Shown: positions 7,209-14,767, counted from the stretch's first letter. The stretch: 16,817 bases of DNA from Pseudomonadota bacterium (GCA_023411815.1 JAEYOJ010000054.1:1-16817), one strand, 5' to 3'. A program made the numbers and translations. Notes: generated by a model not told the origin, from the sequence alone.

Positions 7209-8708
7209 ATGCGCCGACGCGGAAGCGGAATCCTCCTGCACATCACCAGCCTGCCCTCGGAGTACGGGGTCGGCGACATGGGTCCCTGGGCCGAGCGTTT
7301 CGCCGATTTCCTGGCCCAGGCCAAGCAGGCCGTGTGGCAGATCCTGCCCATCGGCCCCACCACCGGGGCCATCGGCAATTCGCCCTATTCGAGCTTTTCG
7401 GCCTTCGCCGGCAACTACCTGCTCATAAGTCCCGAGCGACTGGCCGAGGAAGGCTTCCTGAGCGAATCGGACATCGAGCCCTACCGCCTGCCCTTCGGCG
7501 CGGTCGCAGACTACCAGGCCGCCGAGCGGAACAAGCAATCCATGCTGCGCAAGGCCTTCTCCTACTTCAAGGAGCGGCTGCCCACGGATCCGGATTTCGC
7601 CCGTTTCCGCAAGGAGAGCAAATACTGGCTCGAGGACTACGCCATGTTCATGACCCTCAAGAGCCAGTACGGCGGGGCGGTCTGGAACACCTGGCCCGAG
7701 AACTACCGCGACCGCAACCGCGAGGCCCTGGACGCCTTCAGCGTCAGCCACTCCGACGCGCTCCTGTACGAGATGTTCGTGCAGTGGATCTTCTTCCGCC
7801 AGTGGAGGCGCCTGCTCAAGTACTGCAACGCCAACGCCATCAGCGTGGTGGGCGACGCGCCGATCTACGTGCTGCTCGACTCGGCGGATGTCTGGGCGCA
7901 CCCGGAGTTCTACAAGCTCGACGCGCGCAAGCAGCCCGTATTCGTGGCCGGCGTGCCGCCGGACTACTTCAGCGAGACAGGCCAGCTCTGGGGCAACCCG
8001 GTCTATGACTGGGACGCCCTGGAGCGCGACGGCTTCACCTGGTGGGTCAAGCGCATCGGCCACAACATCGAGCTGTTCAACATGATCCGCATCGACCACT
8101 TCCGCGGCTTCGCCGGGTACTGGGAGGTCCCGGCCGGCGAGCGCACGGCCATCAAGGGCGAGTGGGTCGACGCGCCGGGCGTCAAGCTGTTCGACACGCT
8201 CTCGGCCCGCTATCCCTACCTTCCGGTCATCGCCGAGGACCTGGGCGTCATCACTCCGGACGTGCGCGAGCTGCGCGACATGTTCGGCTTCCCGGGCATG
8301 AAGATCGTGCAGTTCTCCTTCGGCGACAACATCGCCACGAACGTCGACACCCTGCACAACCATGTGGCCAACTGCCTGGCCTACACCGGCACCCACGACA
8401 ACAACACCGCGCGCGGCTGGTTCAAGCAGGAAACCTCGCCGGAAGACCGGCGGCGTCTGTTCGCCTACCTGGGACGCGAGGTGGACGAGTTCAGCGTGTC
8501 CTGGGCGCTCATCCGCCTGGTCATGTCCTCGGTGGCCAGGCTGGCCATCTTCCCCATGCAGGACCTTTTGTCCCTGGATGCCGACGCGCGCATGAACACG
8601 CCGTCCATCGCCGACGGCAACTGGGCCTGGAGGCTGCTCCCCGAGCAGATGAAGGACGAGCCGAAGCAGGCCCTGCGGGAGGCCACGGAGCTGTTCGGGC
8701 GCGGATAA
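7209..8708 (+). CDS. malQ: 4-alpha-glucanotransferase (amylomaltase, GH77)
   Basis: A 499-residue cytoplasmic enzyme that transfers alpha-1,4-glucan segments between maltodextrins, releasing glucose during glycogen or maltodextrin turnover. Length matches short bacterial amylomaltases. Visible GH77 features: RGSGILLHITSLPS near the N-terminus, QILPIGPTT...NSPYSSFSAFAGN (44-69), GDAPIYV, the GVPPDYFSETGQLWGNPVYDW block (248-268), the nucleophile D296 in RIDHFRGF, the acid/base E343 in IAEDLGVIT, and D397 in TGTHDNNT, followed by RMNTPS near 461-466. All three catalytic acids are present. AAGGAG five bases before the ATG fixes the start. A TAGCAT at 7149-7154 could be a -10 element, with no clear -35. 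No other maltose or glycogen gene is next to it. Confidence 0.96.
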   Translation: MRRRGSGILLHITSLPSEYGVGDMGPWAERFADFLAQAKQAVWQILPIGPTTGAIGNSPYSSFSAFAGNYLLISPERLAEEGFLSESDIEPYRLPFGAVADYQAAERNKQSMLRKAFSYFKERLPTDPDFARFRKESKYWLEDYAMFMTLKSQYGGAVWNTWPENYRDRNREALDAFSVSHSDALLYEMFVQWIFFRQWRRLLKYCNANAISVVGDAPIYVLLDSADVWAHPEFYKLDARKQPVFVAGVPPDYFSETGQLWGNPVYDWDALERDGFTWWVKRIGHNIELFNMIRIDHFRGFAGYWEVPAGERTAIKGEWVDAPGVKLFDTLSARYPYLPVIAEDLGVITPDVRELRDMFGFPGMKIVQFSFGDNIATNVDTLHNHVANCLAYTGTHDNNTARGWFKQETSPEDRRRLFAYLGREVDEFSVSWALIRLVMSSVARLAIFPMQDLLSLDADARMNTPSIADGNWAWRLLPEQMKDEPKQALREATELFGRG

Positions 8709-8804
8709 AGGGAGCGAATCTCGCCGAGACGGCCTTCGGCCCCGAGGTTGTTCCAACCCATTACGGCATGTTAGGCTTTGGTGAGACCTTCCAGGAGGAT
8801 CGCC

Positions 8805-10949
8805 ATGGGCCACGACGACCATGCCCGGCTCGGACGGCAGCGGGCGCACGCACAAGGCTCATCGCGGGAACGACGCGCCGGACATGGCGGTTACGAGGGT
8901 CATGGCGACCACGGCGGGCATGACAAGCACGGAGAATATTCCAAGGGCAAGGGCAAAGGCGGTCACGGAGGCCACGGCAAGGATCACGCGTCGCACCACC
9001 GCATGATGCTGCGCGATTTCCGGCGGCGCTTCATCGTCAGCGCCGTGCTCACCGTGCCCATCCTGCTCGTCTCGCCCATGTTCAAGGGTCTCGTGGGCCT
9101 GGGCGACTTCCTGCGTTTCCCCGGCGAAGGCTACGTGCAGCTGGCCCTGGCCAGCGTGGTCTACTTCCACGGCGGCTGGCCGTTCATCACCGGTCTGGCG
9201 ACGGAGCTGCGCGAGCGCCGGCCGGGCATGATGACCCTCATCGGCCTGGCAATAACCGTGGCCTATGGCTACAGCACCCTGGTCGCCCTGGGCCTGCCGG
9301 GCATGGATTTCTTCTGGGAGCTGACCACCCTCGTGGACATCATGCTCCTGGGCCACTGGATCGAGATGCGCTCGGTCATGTCCGCCTCCTCGGCCCTGGA
9401 GGAGCTGGCCCGCCTGCTGCCGAGCGAGGCGCACAAGCTCGTGGAGGGCGGCCGCACCGAGGACGTGCCCGTGGAGGAGCTCGCCTCCGGCGACCGCATC
9501 CTCATCAAGCCGGGCGAGAAGCTTCCCGCCGACGGCGAGATCGTGGCAGGCGAGTCCTCGCTGAACGAGTCGATGCTAACGGGCGAGTCCATACCCGTGG
9601 GCAAGAAGCCCGGCGACAAGGTCATCGGCGGTTCGGTCAACGGCGAGGGCTCCTTGACCGTGGAGGTGCGCCAGACCGGCGCCGACTCCTACCTGGCCCA
9701 GGTGATCGACCTGGTGCGCAAGGCCCAGGAGAGCAAATCGCGCTCCCAGGACACGGCCAACCGGGCGGCCATGTGGCTGACGGCCATCGCCCTGACTGCC
9801 GGAGGCCTGACCATGCTGGCCTGGTGGGGCCTGCTGGGCCGCGAGTTCGCCTTTTCCCTGGAGCGCACGGTCACGGTCATGGTCATCACCTGCCCGCACG
9901 CCCTGGGGCTGGCCGTGCCGCTAGTGGTGGCCGTGTCCACCTCGCTGGCCGCCTCCGGCGGGTTCCTCATCCGCGACCGCGCGGCTTTCGAGCAGGCGCG
10001 CAACATCCAGGCCGTGCTCTTCGACAAGACCGGGACACTGACCCTGGGCGAGTTCCGCGTGTCCGAAACAGCCTCCTTCGGCGACATGGACAGGAAAGAG
10101 CTTCTACGCCTGGCCGCGTCCGTGGAATCGGCCTCGGAGCACCCCATCGCCAGGGGCGTCATGGCCACGGCCCGGGAGCAGGGCATGGGAATCGCGCGCA
10201 TCGAGGGTTTCCAGGCCATCAAGGGCAGGGGAGCCACGGCGCGCGTGGATGGCCGCGAGGTGGCCGTGGTCAGCGAGGGCTGGCTGCGCGAGCACGGCCT
10301 GAATGTTCCCGAGAAAGCGATGAAGCCGCTGCGCGCCGGCGTGCGCACCCTGGTCTTCGTGGTCGTGGACGGCCGGCCCGTGGGGGCCCTGGCCCTGGCC
10401 GACAAGGTGCGCGACAGTTCCAGGCAGGCCGTGGCCGAACTCAAGGAGCGCGGGGTTCGCTGCATCATGATCACCGGCGACAACGGCCGCACGGCCGAGG
10501 CCGTGGCCCGCGAGATCGGCCTGGACGAGTTCTTCGCCGAGGTCCTGCCGGACAAGAAGGCCGACAAGGTCAGGGAGGTCCAGGAGCGCGGCCTGACCAC
10601 GGCCATGGTCGGCGACGGCATCAACGACGCCCCGGCCCTGGCCCAGGCCGACGTGGGCATCGCCATCGGCGCGGGCACGGACGTGGCCATGGAGACGGCG
10701 GACATCGTGCTCGTGAAGAGCGACCCGCGCGACGTGGCGGACATCATCAAGCTGGCCGACGCCACGCGGCGCAAGATGATCCAGAACCTGTTCTGGGCCA
10801 CGGGCTACAACGCCTTCGCCATCCCCCTGGCCGCCGGTGTGCTGGCTCCCTGGGGCATCCTGCTCTCGCCGGCCGCCGGCGCGGTCCTCATGTCCCTGTC
10901 CACGGTCATCGTGGCCATCAACGCGCGGCTGCTGCGCTTCCCTCGCTGA
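8805..10949 (+). CDS. copB: Copper-exporting P1B-type ATPase, CopB-like, with His-rich N-terminus
   Basis: A 714-residue inner-membrane pump that uses ATP to export copper (or silver). The N-terminal 66 residues contain 13 histidines in GHGG/GHGDHGGH runs and no CxxC metal-binding domain. Core motifs: TGES (259-262), the transmembrane metal site CPH (363-365) instead of CPC, DKTGT with phospho-acceptor D407, HP (446-447), TGDN (557-560) and GDGIND (603-608). The last membrane pair reads YNAFAIPLAAG and MSLSTVIVAINA. CPH plus a His-rich leader is characteristic of the CopB (P1B-3) subgroup. AGGAGG six bases before the ATG at 8805 fixes the start; an in-frame start at 8778 has no such site. No copper regulator or chaperone gene is adjacent. 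Metal specificity is inferred from subgroup. Confidence 0.93.
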   Translation: MGHDDHARLGRQRAHAQGSSRERRAGHGGYEGHGDHGGHDKHGEYSKGKGKGGHGGHGKDHASHHRMMLRDFRRRFIVSAVLTVPILLVSPMFKGLVGLGDFLRFPGEGYVQLALASVVYFHGGWPFITGLATELRERRPGMMTLIGLAITVAYGYSTLVALGLPGMDFFWELTTLVDIMLLGHWIEMRSVMSASSALEELARLLPSEAHKLVEGGRTEDVPVEELASGDRILIKPGEKLPADGEIVAGESSLNESMLTGESIPVGKKPGDKVIGGSVNGEGSLTVEVRQTGADSYLAQVIDLVRKAQESKSRSQDTANRAAMWLTAIALTAGGLTMLAWWGLLGREFAFSLERTVTVMVITCPHALGLAVPLVVAVSTSLAASGGFLIRDRAAFEQARNIQAVLFDKTGTLTLGEFRVSETASFGDMDRKELLRLAASVESASEHPIARGVMATAREQGMGIARIEGFQAIKGRGATARVDGREVAVVSEGWLREHGLNVPEKAMKPLRAGVRTLVFVVVDGRPVGALALADKVRDSSRQAVAELKERGVRCIMITGDNGRTAEAVAREIGLDEFFAEVLPDKKADKVREVQERGLTTAMVGDGINDAPALAQADVGIAIGAGTDVAMETADIVLVKSDPRDVADIIKLADATRRKMIQNLFWATGYNAFAIPLAAGVLAPWGILLSPAAGAVLMSLSTVIVAINARLLRFPR

Positions 10950-10961
10950 GCGCAAAGAGCC

Positions 10962-11023
10962 GGGGAAGGGCTCCGCCCTCCCCCAGACCCCCACCCGCCA
11001 GGGAGCGCGGCCCCCTGGACCCC
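10962..11023 (-). repeat. Degenerate copy R4 of the two-hairpin repeat, also the likely terminator of copB
   Basis: Read on the plus strand it follows the reverse complement of R1: a GGGGAAGGGC/GCCCTCCCC stem with TCC loop (10962-10983), then ACCCGCCAGGGAGCG, a CCAGGG/CCCTGG stem (10998-11003 with 11013-11018), and a GGACCCC tail. It begins 13 nt after the copB stop and lies back to back with the well-preserved copy R2. Confidence 0.6.
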
Positions 11024-11050
11024 GTGTTTATGCGTCGTGCCCTAATAGGC

Positions 11051-11159
11051 GCTGCGGCGGATTGCAAAATGAACTGAAAAAATGGGGGTGCAGGGAGCGC
11101 CGCTCCCTGCCGGGAGAGAGCCCGAGAGAGGGCGGCGCCCTATCTCGGTTGGACTGCAA
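11051..11159 (+). repeat. Two-hairpin dispersed repeat, copy R2
   Basis: It has the same 109-bp span and end sequences as R1 (left GCTGCGG..TTGCAAAATGAAC, right GTTGGACTGCAA). Hairpin 1 (11091-11109) is identical to that of R1. Hairpin 2 (CCGAGAGAGGGC / GCCCTATCTCGG) has one mismatch. It fills the gap between the convergent copB and acetyltransferase genes. Open frames crossing it read like a peptide (RERRSLPGESPREGGALSRL) but arise from the repeat. Confidence 0.85.
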
Positions 11160-11182
11160 AGAGCCTTGAGATCACCTTCGGC

Positions 11183-11740
11183 TTACAAATTCCTGATCAC
11201 CTTGCACGGATTGCCCGCGGCGATGACATTGGCGGGTATGCCCCTGGTCACGACGCTTCCGGCCCCGATGGTCACGTTGTCGCCGATGCTCACTCCGGGG
11301 CAGATGATCACCCCGCCGCCGATCCAGACGTTGTTTCCGATGACGACCGGCCTTGCGAATTCCTTGCCCGTGAGGCGTTCCACGGGATCGACGGGATGGG
11401 CGGCGGTGTAGATCTGGACGTTCGGCGCCAGGAGGGCATTGTCGCCGATGGTGACCGTGTGCACGTCGAGTATGGTGCAGCCGTAGTTGGCGTAGAAGTT
11501 CACGCCGACCTGGATGTTGTAGCCGTAATCGCAGTTGAACGGCGCTTCGATGTACAGTGAGCCCTTGGCGCGTATGAGCTGCTTCAGGATGGCCTGCTTC
11601 TTCTCTTTTTCCACCGGACTCGCCTGGTTGAACTCGAAGGTCAGGACCCTGGCCCGCTCCCGCTCCCTGACCAGCTCCTCGTCGTCGGCGAAATACAGTT
11701 CGCCCGCCAGCATCTTCTCTTTCTCGGTCCTGGCCATCAT
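11183..11740 (-). CDS. maa: Maltose/galactoside O-acetyltransferase family protein (left-handed beta-helix)
   Basis: A 185-residue cytoplasmic acetyl-CoA-dependent sugar O-acetyltransferase of the Maa/LacA/NodL group. The N-terminal helical cap reads TEKEKMLAGELYFADDEEL, the usual Maac domain. Hexapeptide repeats follow from about 75 to 165 (IGDNALLAPNVQI, IGNNVWIGGGVIICPGVSIGDN in two pieces). The catalytic histidine is H115 in AAHPVDP, in the same position as in LacA; N85 (NFYAN) and W139 are the expected substrate-pocket residues. It ends AGNPCKVIRNL like the family. The ATG at 11740 has AAGGG seven bases upstream; the ATG at 11737 is a close alternative and in-frame codons further upstream lack support. 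It lies 97 nt downstream of pspF on the same strand and could be co-transcribed. The physiological acceptor sugar is unknown. Confidence 0.9.
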   Translation of the reverse strand: MMARTEKEKMLAGELYFADDEELVRERERARVLTFEFNQASPVEKEKKQAILKQLIRAKGSLYIEAPFNCDYGYNIQVGVNFYANYGCTILDVHTVTIGDNALLAPNVQIYTAAHPVDPVERLTGKEFARPVVIGNNVWIGGGVIICPGVSIGDNVTIGAGSVVTRGIPANVIAAGNPCKVIRNL

Positions 11741-11781
11741 CACCGTTCCCTTGATTCGATCCTGATGAAATAACAGCGCAT

Positions 11782-11801
11782 GAGGTGGATTAAAGCACCT
11801 C
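11782..11801. terminator. Small hairpin between pspF and the acetyltransferase gene
   Basis: GAGGTG (11782-11787) and CACCTC (11796-11801) form a 6-bp stem with an 8-nt A/T-rich loop in the 97-nt gap. It could slow transcription leaving pspF; it has no T-run and is weak. Confidence 0.25.
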
Positions 11802-11836
11802 GCAATGAAAATGGCCAGGAGGCGGCGCATTCCGCC

Positions 11837-12907
11837 TCACTCCGACAACGCTCCGTGATGCTTGCGGTACAGACCGCGAAACTGGTCGTAGCTCAGGCCG
11901 AGCAGATCGGCGGCCTTGCGCTGGTTGTGGCGGGCGGCCGCCAAGGCCCGGCGCACGAGGGCCAGCTCGAACTCGCATACGGCCTGCCGGAACGGCACGC
12001 CCATGTCCGGCAAGACGACCGGGGGCTGGCCGGAATCGTGTAGATCACGCGGCGTTGTTTTGCCGTCGATGGGTCGCGCCTGCGAATCACTGCTTTCCGT
12101 GGCCGGGCCGCAGGTCTCGAAAGGCGACAGGGCGATCTCGCGCACAAGTGGCCCTCCTGCGCGGAACAGGGAGCGCTCCACCACGTTCTTGAGCTCGCGC
12201 ACGTTGCCCGGCCAGCCGTGGGCCAGCAGAACGCGCTCGGCCTGGCGAGTGAAGCGCGGGGCCTGCTCCAGGCCCAGCTCGGCGGACATGCGGCCGGCGA
12301 AGTGCTGCGCCAGCAGGAGCACGTCCTCGCCGCGCTCGCGCAGGGGCGGGATGTGGATGACCTCGAAGGCCAGCCGGTCCAGCAGGTCGCGCTTGAAGCG
12401 CCCGGCTTCGGCCAGGGCCGGCAGGTCGGCGTTGGTCGCGGCCACGATGCGCACATCCGCCTCCACCGTGCGCGAGCCGCCCACGCGCTCGAACGTCCCG
12501 TACTCCACCACGCGCAGGATCTTCTCTTGAGCCACCAGCGGAATCGTGCCGATCTCGTCCAGGAACAGCGTGGACTCGTGGGCCTCCTCGAAGCGGCCCG
12601 CGCGGCGTCCCTGCGCGCCGGTGAAGGCCCCGGCCTCGTGGCCGAACAGCTCGGACTCGATGAGCGTGGGCGAGAGCGCCGCGCAGTTGAGCGTGACGAG
12701 CGGCTGCCGCCAACGCGGGGACAGGTAGTGCACCTTGCGCGCGGCCAGCTCCTTGCCCGTGCCGCGCTCGCCGATGATGAGCAGCGGCCGATTGACCTTG
12801 GCCGCCAGGGACAGGCGCTCCTGGCAGCGCAGGAAGGCCTCGGAGCGGCCAAGGGCCTCCTGGAAGGCGGGCGCGTAGGAACCGGAGTCACGCGGCATAA
12901 GGGACAC
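11837..12907 (-). CDS. pspF: Phage shock operon transcriptional activator PspF (sigma54-dependent)
   Basis: An enhancer-binding AAA+ protein that remodels sigma54-RNA polymerase to open the psp promoter. Like E. coli PspF it has no N-terminal receiver or sensor domain and begins almost directly with the ATPase module. Motifs (numbered from GTG 12907): Walker A GERGTGKE (46-53), TLNCAAL, SELFGHEAGAFTGA with the sigma54-contacting GAFTGA at 93-98, Walker B LFLDE (114-118), ATNADLP, LLDRLAF, and WPGNVREL (232-239). The C-terminal Fis-type helix-turn-helix is about 328-350 (NQRKAADLLGLSYDQFRGL). The start is uncertain: GTG 12907 and ATG 12898 are in frame and neither has a clear ribosome site. 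It is transcribed divergently from pspABC, the classical arrangement, and PspA is expected to hold it inactive until envelope stress. Confidence 0.95.
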   Translation of the reverse strand: MSLMPRDSGSYAPAFQEALGRSEAFLRCQERLSLAAKVNRPLLIIGERGTGKELAARKVHYLSPRWRQPLVTLNCAALSPTLIESELFGHEAGAFTGAQGRRAGRFEEAHESTLFLDEIGTIPLVAQEKILRVVEYGTFERVGGSRTVEADVRIVAATNADLPALAEAGRFKRDLLDRLAFEVIHIPPLRERGEDVLLLAQHFAGRMSAELGLEQAPRFTRQAERVLLAHGWPGNVRELKNVVERSLFRAGGPLVREIALSPFETCGPATESSDSQARPIDGKTTPRDLHDSGQPPVVLPDMGVPFRQAVCEFELALVRRALAAARHNQRKAADLLGLSYDQFRGLYRKHHGALSE

Positions 12908-13023
12908 CCGGTCGACATGGTATGGTCAGATGTGCCAACATGCGGCTAAAATGCCCACGCACAGGCGTTCCGTCAAGAATGCTCGCCCGCCTTATTCCGC
13001 GAAAACACTGCGCCGAGCGCATT

Positions 13024-13039
13024 GGGCACGCTTAGTGCT
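13024..13039 (+). promoter_or_regulatory. Sigma54 (-24/-12) promoter of the pspABC operon
   Basis: GGGCACG-CTTA-GTGCT matches the sigma54 consensus TGGCACG-N4-TTGCW with the invariant GG (13025-13026) and GC (13037-13038) exactly ten bases apart. The predicted start of transcription is about 13050, leaving a ~40-nt leader to the pspA ATG. PspF upstream sites are expected between 12908 and 13000 but cannot be pinpointed by eye. Confidence 0.8.
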
Positions 13040-13090
13040 TTATCAGCGGCAGGTTTGGCGACAAAGACCATCAAGCATTTGGAGGACGTC

Positions 13091-13765
13091 ATGGGCATTT
13101 TCACCCGCGTGCGGGACATCATCAACTCGAACATCAATTCCATCCTTGACCACGCCGAGGAGCCCGAAAAGCTCATTCGGCTCATGATCCAGGAGATGGA
13201 AGAGACCCTGGTGGAGGTCAAGGCCTCCTGCGCCCAGGCCATGGCCGCGGTCAAGAAAATCGGCCGCGAATTGGAGGCCGTGCAGGGCAAGCTCGACTCC
13301 TGGGAGGTCCGCGCAAGGCTGGCCGTGGAGAAGGGCCGCGACGATCTGGCCCGCGAGGCCCTGATCGAGAAGCGCAGCTTCGCCGAGCGCGCCGAGAGCC
13401 TCAAGGCCGAGCTGGCCATGGCCGACGAACATGTGGCACAATACCAGGAGGATATCTCCAAGCTGGAGGAGAAACTGGCCTCGGCGCGCGACAAGCAGCG
13501 CAGCCTCGTGGCCAGGCACATGCGCGCCAAGACGCGCAAGCAGGCCTACGAGAACCTGCGCCGCTACGACTCCGCTTCGGCCATGCTGCGCTTCGACCAC
13601 ATCGAGAATCGCATCGAGCGCATGGAGGCCGAAGCCGAGCTGGCAGCACGGCCCGGCAAGCCCAGCCTGGAGCAGGAGTACGCGCGCCTGGAGCATGACG
13701 AGGACATCGAGCGCGAGCTGGCCCGCCTGAAGACCGGCCAGTCGCCCCAAAAAACCGGAGAGTAA
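13091..13765 (+). CDS. pspA: Phage shock protein A (PspA/IM30 family)
   Basis: A 224-residue, largely helical coiled-coil protein, close to the 222 residues of E. coli PspA. It begins MGIFTRVRDIINSNINSILD, the amphipathic membrane-binding helix, followed by EEPEKLIRLMIQEMEETLVEV, the most conserved part of the family. The remainder is alternating charged heptads. PspA polymerises on damaged inner membrane to limit proton leakage and, when unstressed, binds and inhibits PspF. GGAGG five bases before the ATG sets the start. It is the first gene of the sigma54 operon, 12 nt ahead of pspB. Confidence 0.96.
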   Translation: MGIFTRVRDIINSNINSILDHAEEPEKLIRLMIQEMEETLVEVKASCAQAMAAVKKIGRELEAVQGKLDSWEVRARLAVEKGRDDLAREALIEKRSFAERAESLKAELAMADEHVAQYQEDISKLEEKLASARDKQRSLVARHMRAKTRKQAYENLRRYDSASAMLRFDHIENRIERMEAEAELAARPGKPSLEQEYARLEHDEDIERELARLKTGQSPQKTGE

Positions 13766-13777
13766 AGGCGGAGCCCC

Positions 13778-14023
13778 ATGGAGGAGTTCTTCTTTTTCCT
13801 GGCCACCACCGTGGCGGCCGGCGCCAAGGTCATCGTGGTCATCATCGCAGGATTCTTCATCCTGGCGGCGCTCAAGATCGTCTTCAGCGGCAGCCGCTTG
13901 CGTAACGGAAACGAGGAGGCCCGCCAGGTGCAAGAGCTGCACCAGGGCCTGGAGCGCCTGGAGAGCCGCCTGGACGCCCTGGAGACCATCCTCCTGGAGG
14001 ACAAGGAGGCCCGACGGCCATGA
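13778..14023 (+). CDS. pspB: PspB-like small membrane protein of the phage shock operon
   Basis: An 81-residue protein with one membrane helix (about 9-36, VAAGAKVIVVIIAGFFILAAL) and a charged C-terminal coiled coil (about 45-75, LHQGLERLESRLDALETIL). E. coli PspB (74 residues) has the same plan: one N-terminal helix and a cytoplasmic coiled coil that, with PspC, relays membrane stress to PspA. Sequence similarity is moderate, so the name rests on architecture and operon position. GGAG lies four bases before the ATG. Its TGA overlaps the pspC ATG (ATGA at 14020-14023), indicating translational coupling. Part of its membrane-segment coding sequence is repeated at 14048-14112. Confidence 0.8.
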   Translation: MEEFFFFLATTVAAGAKVIVVIIAGFFILAALKIVFSGSRLRNGNEEARQVQELHQGLERLESRLDALETILLEDKEARRP

Positions 14024-14478
14024 GGATGAATATGAATCGGTCCATGCACGGCCGCCGAGGCCAAGGTCATCGTGGCAATCATTGGCGGTTTGCTCCTTCT
14101 GGCGGCTCTCGGCGGCCCTACCGCTCGCGCAGCGGCATCCTGCTCGGCGTGTGCAGGGGCTTGGCCGACTACCTGGGCACTTCGGCCTTCGTCGTGCGCA
14201 TGGTCTTCCTGCTAGGCATGCTCTTCACGGGCTTCTGGCCCCTGCTGGGCCTGTACTTCCTGGCCGCGCTGATCATGAAACCCGAGCCGGCACTGCCCCC
14301 GGCCGACATGCACGAGCAGGAGCTGTACGACCTGTACACCCGCGACCCGGCCCGCGCCACGAGTAGCCTGCGCGAACGCTTCGAGCGCGTGGACCGCCGC
14401 ATCCGGCGCATCGAGGACCTCGTGACCTCGCGCACGGCCCGCGAGGCCGACTGGGACCGGCGTCTGCGCCGGGACTGA
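14020..14478 (+). CDS. pspC: PspC-domain membrane protein of the phage shock operon
   Basis: A 152-residue protein. The PspC domain is about 34-90: YRSRSGILLGVCRGLADYLG, then FVVRMVFLLGMLFTGFWPLL and LYFLAALIM, giving two membrane helices. A charged C-terminal coiled coil (about 112-146, LRERFERVDRRIRRIEDL) should interact with PspB or PspA. The start ATG overlaps the pspB stop, with AGGAGG at 14004-14009 ten bases upstream; ATG codons at 14026, 14032 and 14044 are alternatives. Residues ~10-33, rich in G, R, H and W, look unlike PspC proteins and are encoded by DNA that in another frame specifies a second PspB membrane segment. The PspC domain itself is intact. Confidence 0.88.
   Translation: MRMNMNRSMHGRRGQGHRGNHWRFAPSGGSRRPYRSRSGILLGVCRGLADYLGTSAFVVRMVFLLGMLFTGFWPLLGLYFLAALIMKPEPALPPADMHEQELYDLYTRDPARATSSLRERFERVDRRIRRIEDLVTSRTAREADWDRRLRRD
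14048..14112 (+). repeat. Out-of-frame second copy of the pspB membrane segment inside the start of pspC
   Basis: This stretch aligns without gaps to pspB 13811-13875 at an offset of 237 nt; I count 44 of 60 identical bases over 13811-13870, including a 16-base run GCCAAGGTCATCGTGG. In the frame matching pspB (not the pspC frame) it reads TAAEAKVIVAIIGGLLLLAAL, against VAAGAKVIVVIIAGFFILAAL in PspB, 14 of 21 identical. The pspB-like frame is closed upstream by a TGA at 14033-14035 and has no obvious start. It looks like a tandem-duplicate relic now read in the pspC frame. Confidence 0.6.
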
Positions 14479-14518
14479 AGCCAAGAACCGGCAGAAGGCG
14501 TCGCCTGCCAGAGCGGCT

Positions 14519-14580
14519 CGCTCCTCTCCCGGACCCTGTCTCCCGCCAGGGAGACCTTATCGGATAAGGGCCCCTGGACT
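14519..14580 (-). repeat. Degenerate copy R5 of the two-hairpin repeat
   Basis: On the plus strand CTCTCCCGGACCCTGTCTCC, GCCAGGGAGA and the final CCCCTGGACTCC follow the reverse complement of R1. The hairpin tip has been replaced: GTCTCCC/GGGAGAC (14538-14544 with 14549-14555) and CCTTATC-G-GATAAGG (14555-14569) are new stems. It lies 41 nt after pspC. Confidence 0.5.
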
Positions 14581-14626
14581 CCGCGATCATTGAAGCAAGT
14601 CGTCAAAAATCGCGGGGTCCAGGGGC
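14570..14626. terminator. Long inverted repeat after pspC, probable bidirectional terminator
   Basis: The 18-nt arms at 14570-14587 and 14609-14626 (GCCCCTGGACTCCGCGAT with ATCGCGGGGTCCAGGGGC) pair completely with a single G-U, around a 21-nt loop. ATCATTTTCC follows on the plus strand. With the smaller GGCAG/CTGCC hairpin (14490-14509) and the stems in R5 it makes a cluster of four hairpins after pspC. Confidence 0.55.
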
Positions 14627-14739
14627 ATCATTTTCCTGATGGTAGGGTCTGAGGAGGGCAAGGTCCTTCCCGGCTCTTGCGCAAGGCACTCTGCTGGGCC
14701 CACCGGTGGCGAAAATTCGAACATGGGCAAAAGAAAAGC

Positions 14740-14767
14740 TTGTCTCCTCCCGCGAAAAAGATGTAAT
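14740..14767 (+). promoter_or_regulatory. Sigma70-type promoter of the small zinc-ribbon gene
   Basis: TTGTCT (14740-14745) and TGTAAT (14762-14767) are spaced by 16 bp. Transcription would begin near 14774, downstream of the possible starts at 14706 and 14769, which supports the ATG at 14802 as the translation start. Confidence 0.45.

Noticed and set aside
6978..8855. Minus-strand open frame of 625 codons opposite malQ
   Set aside because: It is the antisense of a clear GH77 gene. The translation is a featureless mix rich in G, V, E, H and R, as expected for the opposite strand of GC-rich coding DNA.
10837..11169. Plus-strand open frame of 110 codons over the end of copB and repeats R4/R2
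   Set aside because: Half overlaps copB out of frame and the rest is translated repeat.
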